Assembly: GCA_002688155.1 (NCBI GenBank)
Contig: NZCH01000071.1
Coordinates: 1-6,709, forward strand
Reading direction: 5' to 3'
Source of the DNA: Phycisphaerae bacterium
GTDB lineage: Bacteria; Planctomycetota; Phycisphaerae; Phycisphaerales; Phycisphaeraceae
Length of the DNA stretch: 6,709 nt
The position numbers and the translations under genes were made by a program. This document shows positions 5,217-6,709 of the stretch, one piece after another (positions within the stretch are counted from its first letter, which is position 1; every line of letters starts with the position of its first letter). Below the pieces are notes generated by a model that was given only the letters and a program-made list of their open reading frames with translations, had not been told where the DNA came from and did not search any database.

Positions 5217-6343
5217 ACGAGCGGGAGCGCTACATGGCGACGTTGCGATTTGAGCGGCCCGACCGTGTCCCGTACGACCCCGGCCACGGGCGCGAGTCAA
5301 CGCTGGCGGCGTGGCACACACAGGGGCTGCCGCCGCACGTCACGGACTACCACACATACATCCGCAAATCGATCGGCGTGTCCGACGAAGCCGTGTCCCA
5401 CATGGATCGCGTTGACTATGGCGTCGCGTTCACCATGATCCCGGAGTTTGAAGAAAAGATTATCGAAGAGCGCGCCAACTCGCGCGTCGTCCAGGACTGG
5501 AAGGGCAACATCTGTGAGATCGGCAAAGAGTTCACGCCGCGTTATCTGCGATGGGCGCCGGACTTCGTAACGCGCACCTGGATCAAGTGCCCCGTCGAAA
5601 CGCGCGAAGATTGGCCGGACATCGCGCGGCGATACGACCCGGACGATCCGCAGCGCTGGCCCGACGACTTCGACGCGCGCTGCCGGCAACTTCGCGATCG
5701 CGACTATCTCATCGGCCTGGGTTTTCCGGGCCCGTTCTGGCAATTGCGCGAATGGCTGGGGTTCGAAAACCTGTGCATGCTCTTTCTGGATGACCCCGCC
5801 TTCGTTCGCGACATGATCGACCTGTGGCGGCGATTCGTTGCCACGCTGCTTGAACGTATCTTCGCCGCTGAGCCTCCGGATTACATCATGATCAACGAGG
5901 ACATGGCGTACAAACAACACGCGATGATCTCGCCCGACATGTGCCGGGAGTTTCTCTCGCCCACCTGGCGACACTGGGGTTCGCTGTGCAAAAACGCGGG
6001 CGTGTTTTATGAGGTTGACTCAGACGGGTTTATCGAAGAACTGGTCCCCGTTTGGCTTGAAGCAGGCATTCAGAGCAACTCCCCGGTCGAAGTGGCCGCG
6101 GGCAATGACCTGCCGGCGATGCGCAAGCGCTTCGACACGCGCATGGCGTACCGAGGCGGCATCGACAAGCGCGCCATCGCCGCCGGTGGCCAAACCCTGT
6201 GCGACGAAATCGCGCGGCTTAAACCGGTCATCGACGCCGGGGGCTACGTTCCCTCCTGTGACCACGGCGTGCCCGCGGACGTCGCCTGGCCCAACTTCGT
6301 CGAGTATTGCCGACAACTGGCGCAGGTGACCGGGTGGTTATGA
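5213..6343 (+). CDS. URO-D/methyltransferase superfamily protein C (Asp-X-Asp-Gly variant)
   Basis: The 376-residue URO-D-like protein belongs to a third subfamily. It opens MNERERYMATLRFERPDRVP, the standard N-terminus of URO-D-like proteins. Blocks typical of its subfamily are MINEDMAYKQHAMISPDM (226-243), YEVDSDGFIEELVP (266-279), NSPVEVAAGNDL (289-300), YRGGIDKRAIA (313-323) and GGYVPSCDHGVPADV (343-357). Where MtaA-type enzymes have His-X-Cys-Gly, it reads Asp269-Ser-Asp271-Gly, so a zinc site of the usual kind is not expected there. The C-terminal Cys349-Asp-His351 may supply metal or catalytic ligands. The ATG at 5213 has GGAAGG nine bases upstream; the frame extends to GTG 5147 without a better signal. 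It is probably the second gene of an operon with the small ORF. Function unknown; related proteins occur in large paralog sets in Planctomycetota-like bacteria. Confidence 0.86.
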   Translation: MNERERYMATLRFERPDRVPYDPGHGRESTLAAWHTQGLPPHVTDYHTYIRKSIGVSDEAVSHMDRVDYGVAFTMIPEFEEKIIEERANSRVVQDWKGNICEIGKEFTPRYLRWAPDFVTRTWIKCPVETREDWPDIARRYDPDDPQRWPDDFDARCRQLRDRDYLIGLGFPGPFWQLREWLGFENLCMLFLDDPAFVRDMIDLWRRFVATLLERIFAAEPPDYIMINEDMAYKQHAMISPDMCREFLSPTWRHWGSLCKNAGVFYEVDSDGFIEELVPVWLEAGIQSNSPVEVAAGNDLPAMRKRFDTRMAYRGGIDKRAIAAGGQTLCDEIARLKPVIDAGGYVPSCDHGVPADVAWPNFVEYCRQLAQVTGWL

Positions 6344-6377
6344 GGCGCCGTTGGCGACGGGAGCGCCGTCTGGCGCC
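6344..6377 (+). terminator. GC-rich hairpin directly after gene C, possible terminator
   Basis: GGCGCC (6344-6349) and GGCGCC (6372-6377) can form an outer 6-bp stem. GACGG (6356-6360) and CCGTC (6366-6370) form an inner 5-bp stem with a 5-base loop, leaving six and one unpaired bases between the stems. It begins at the base after the stop codon. No T-run follows, so it may stabilise the 3' end or work with Rho rather than be a classical terminator. Confidence 0.35.
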
Positions 6378-6474
6378 AGGAAAGCCGCGCCCAAACCCCA
6401 TCGGGAGGAATCCGCGTAATCCTCTGCAAATACGCACCTTACACGGCGCACACCTGGACGCGACACGTTGGTCA

Positions 6475-6503
6475 TTGACTGTCGAGCGGGAATTGAATAC
6501 GAT
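6475..6503 (+). promoter_or_regulatory. Sigma-70-like promoter candidate pointing off the right edge
   Basis: TTGACT (6475-6480, 5 of 6 to TTGACA... with one end mismatch plus the last base, counted strictly 5 of 6) and TACGAT (6498-6503, 4 of 6) are 17 bp apart, in DNA that turns A/T-rich right after the -10 box. Transcription would start near 6510. The first possible coding start seen downstream is at 6687, so the leader would be about 175 bases. Confidence 0.42.
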
Positions 6504-6519
6504 AAAATTGTCTTTTTAT

Positions 6520-6538
6520 ACGGTACCGTCACAGACGG
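6520..6538. promoter_or_regulatory. Overlapping palindrome and hairpin at the start of the predicted leader
   Basis: ACGGTACCGT (6520-6529) is a perfect 10-bp palindrome about ten bases after the predicted transcription start, where a repressor would act. Overlapping it, CCGTC (6526-6530) and GACGG (6534-6538) form a 5-bp stem with an ACA loop. The two structures share 6526-6529 and would exclude each other in RNA. Whether it is a DNA operator or an RNA switch element cannot be told. Confidence 0.35.
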
Positions 6539-6686
6539 CGGAGGCCCGGAGCGAGCAAGGGGCCCATCTTGCATTCAGGGCCAGCGTTCGGACTGGTTCG
6601 ATGATTACTAAAGGCCACCTCTAAAAATCCCCCGGATTTCTCTTGACACCGATGCTACAAGATACGGATCGCATGGATCACGTTTG

Positions 6687-6709
6687 ATGGACTTGAACGA
6701 AAGGCGGCA
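6687..6709 (+). CDS. Possible start of a gene cut by the right edge
   Basis: ATG at 6687 opens a frame (MDLNERR) to the end of the window. A GGA about nine bases upstream is a weak ribosome-binding site. The promoter at 6475-6503 points this way. Seven codons are too few to name a family or to be sure of coding. Confidence 0.25.

Larger units (their letters stand above)
6378..6686. other. Gene-free stretch, probably the upstream region of a gene beyond the right edge
   Basis: No complete gene is supported in these 309 bases. The longest frame through it (6307-6624, plus) lacks a ribosome-binding site and is Arg-rich, overlapping the end of gene C. The stretch contains the promoter at 6475-6503, the palindrome/hairpin at 6520-6538, GGCCC/GGGCC arms (6543-6547, 6560-6564), and an isolated TTGACA (6643-6648) without a -10 box at normal distance. 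Confidence 0.4.

Noticed and set aside
1993..6343. Genes A, B or C as the heme-pathway uroporphyrinogen decarboxylase HemE
   Set aside because: None has the HemE N-terminal arginine-rich FRQAGRY-type motif, and each matches other URO-D-like subfamily blocks. No other heme gene is nearby.
6559..6574. Sigma-54-like GG-N10-GC arrangement with TTGCA
   Set aside because: Only the -12 part (TTGCAT) matches. The -24 part reads AGGGGCC rather than TGGCACG, and no enhancer-like sites or clear downstream start support it.

Overview
The window is GC-rich, tightly coded bacterial DNA. It carries three different members of the uroporphyrinogen decarboxylase (URO-D) / corrinoid methyltransferase superfamily within about 4.4 kb. 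None of the three looks like housekeeping HemE. Expansions of such URO-D-like genes are known from Planctomycetota, Lentisphaerota/Verrucomicrobiota, Hydrogenedentota and related environmental lineages, so a member of that broad group is the best guess. The window has no rRNA gene or other marker that would fix the phylum.

Left part (1-1895): A minus-strand pair runs off the left edge. An Rrf2-family regulator with a cysteine/histidine cluster-binding motif (100-543) overlaps by ATGA the start of an exported or membrane-anchored protein (1-103, cut by the window). Its upstream region has a perfect -35 box, an A/T-rich upstream tract and a 42-bp imperfect dyad over the -10 region, which suggests autoregulation. 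Divergent to it is a complete moaA (GTP 3',8-cyclase, first step of molybdenum cofactor synthesis) with both Fe-S cluster motifs and the terminal Gly-Gly.

Middle part (1896-4732): Two divergent URO-D-like genes, here called A (1993-3159, minus) and B (3295-4416, plus), share a 135-bp intergenic region containing a perfect 18-bp dyad operator candidate. B is convergent, with a 22-bp gap, to a small GYD-domain protein (4439-4732, minus). Upstream of the GYD gene lies a perfect 20-bp G+C palindrome.

Right part (4733-6709): A candidate promoter overlapped by a 16-bp dyad precedes a 60-codon ORF. Its stop overlaps by ATGA the start of the third URO-D-like gene, C (5213-6343, plus). A GC-rich hairpin follows C. 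The last 330 bases have no convincing complete gene but carry a good sigma-70-like promoter, a 10-bp palindrome and a hairpin, and probably form the leader of a gene that starts at or beyond the right edge.

How it may fit together: A keeps the His-X-Cys-Gly metal motif of MtaA-type methyltransferases. B has His-X-Asp-Gly and C has Asp-X-Asp-Gly at what looks like the same place. The three proteins come from different subfamilies, so they are more likely to handle different substrates or steps than to be recent duplicates. No corrinoid-binding protein or reductive activator is in the window. A role in methyl-group or tetrapyrrole-related catabolism is inference only.
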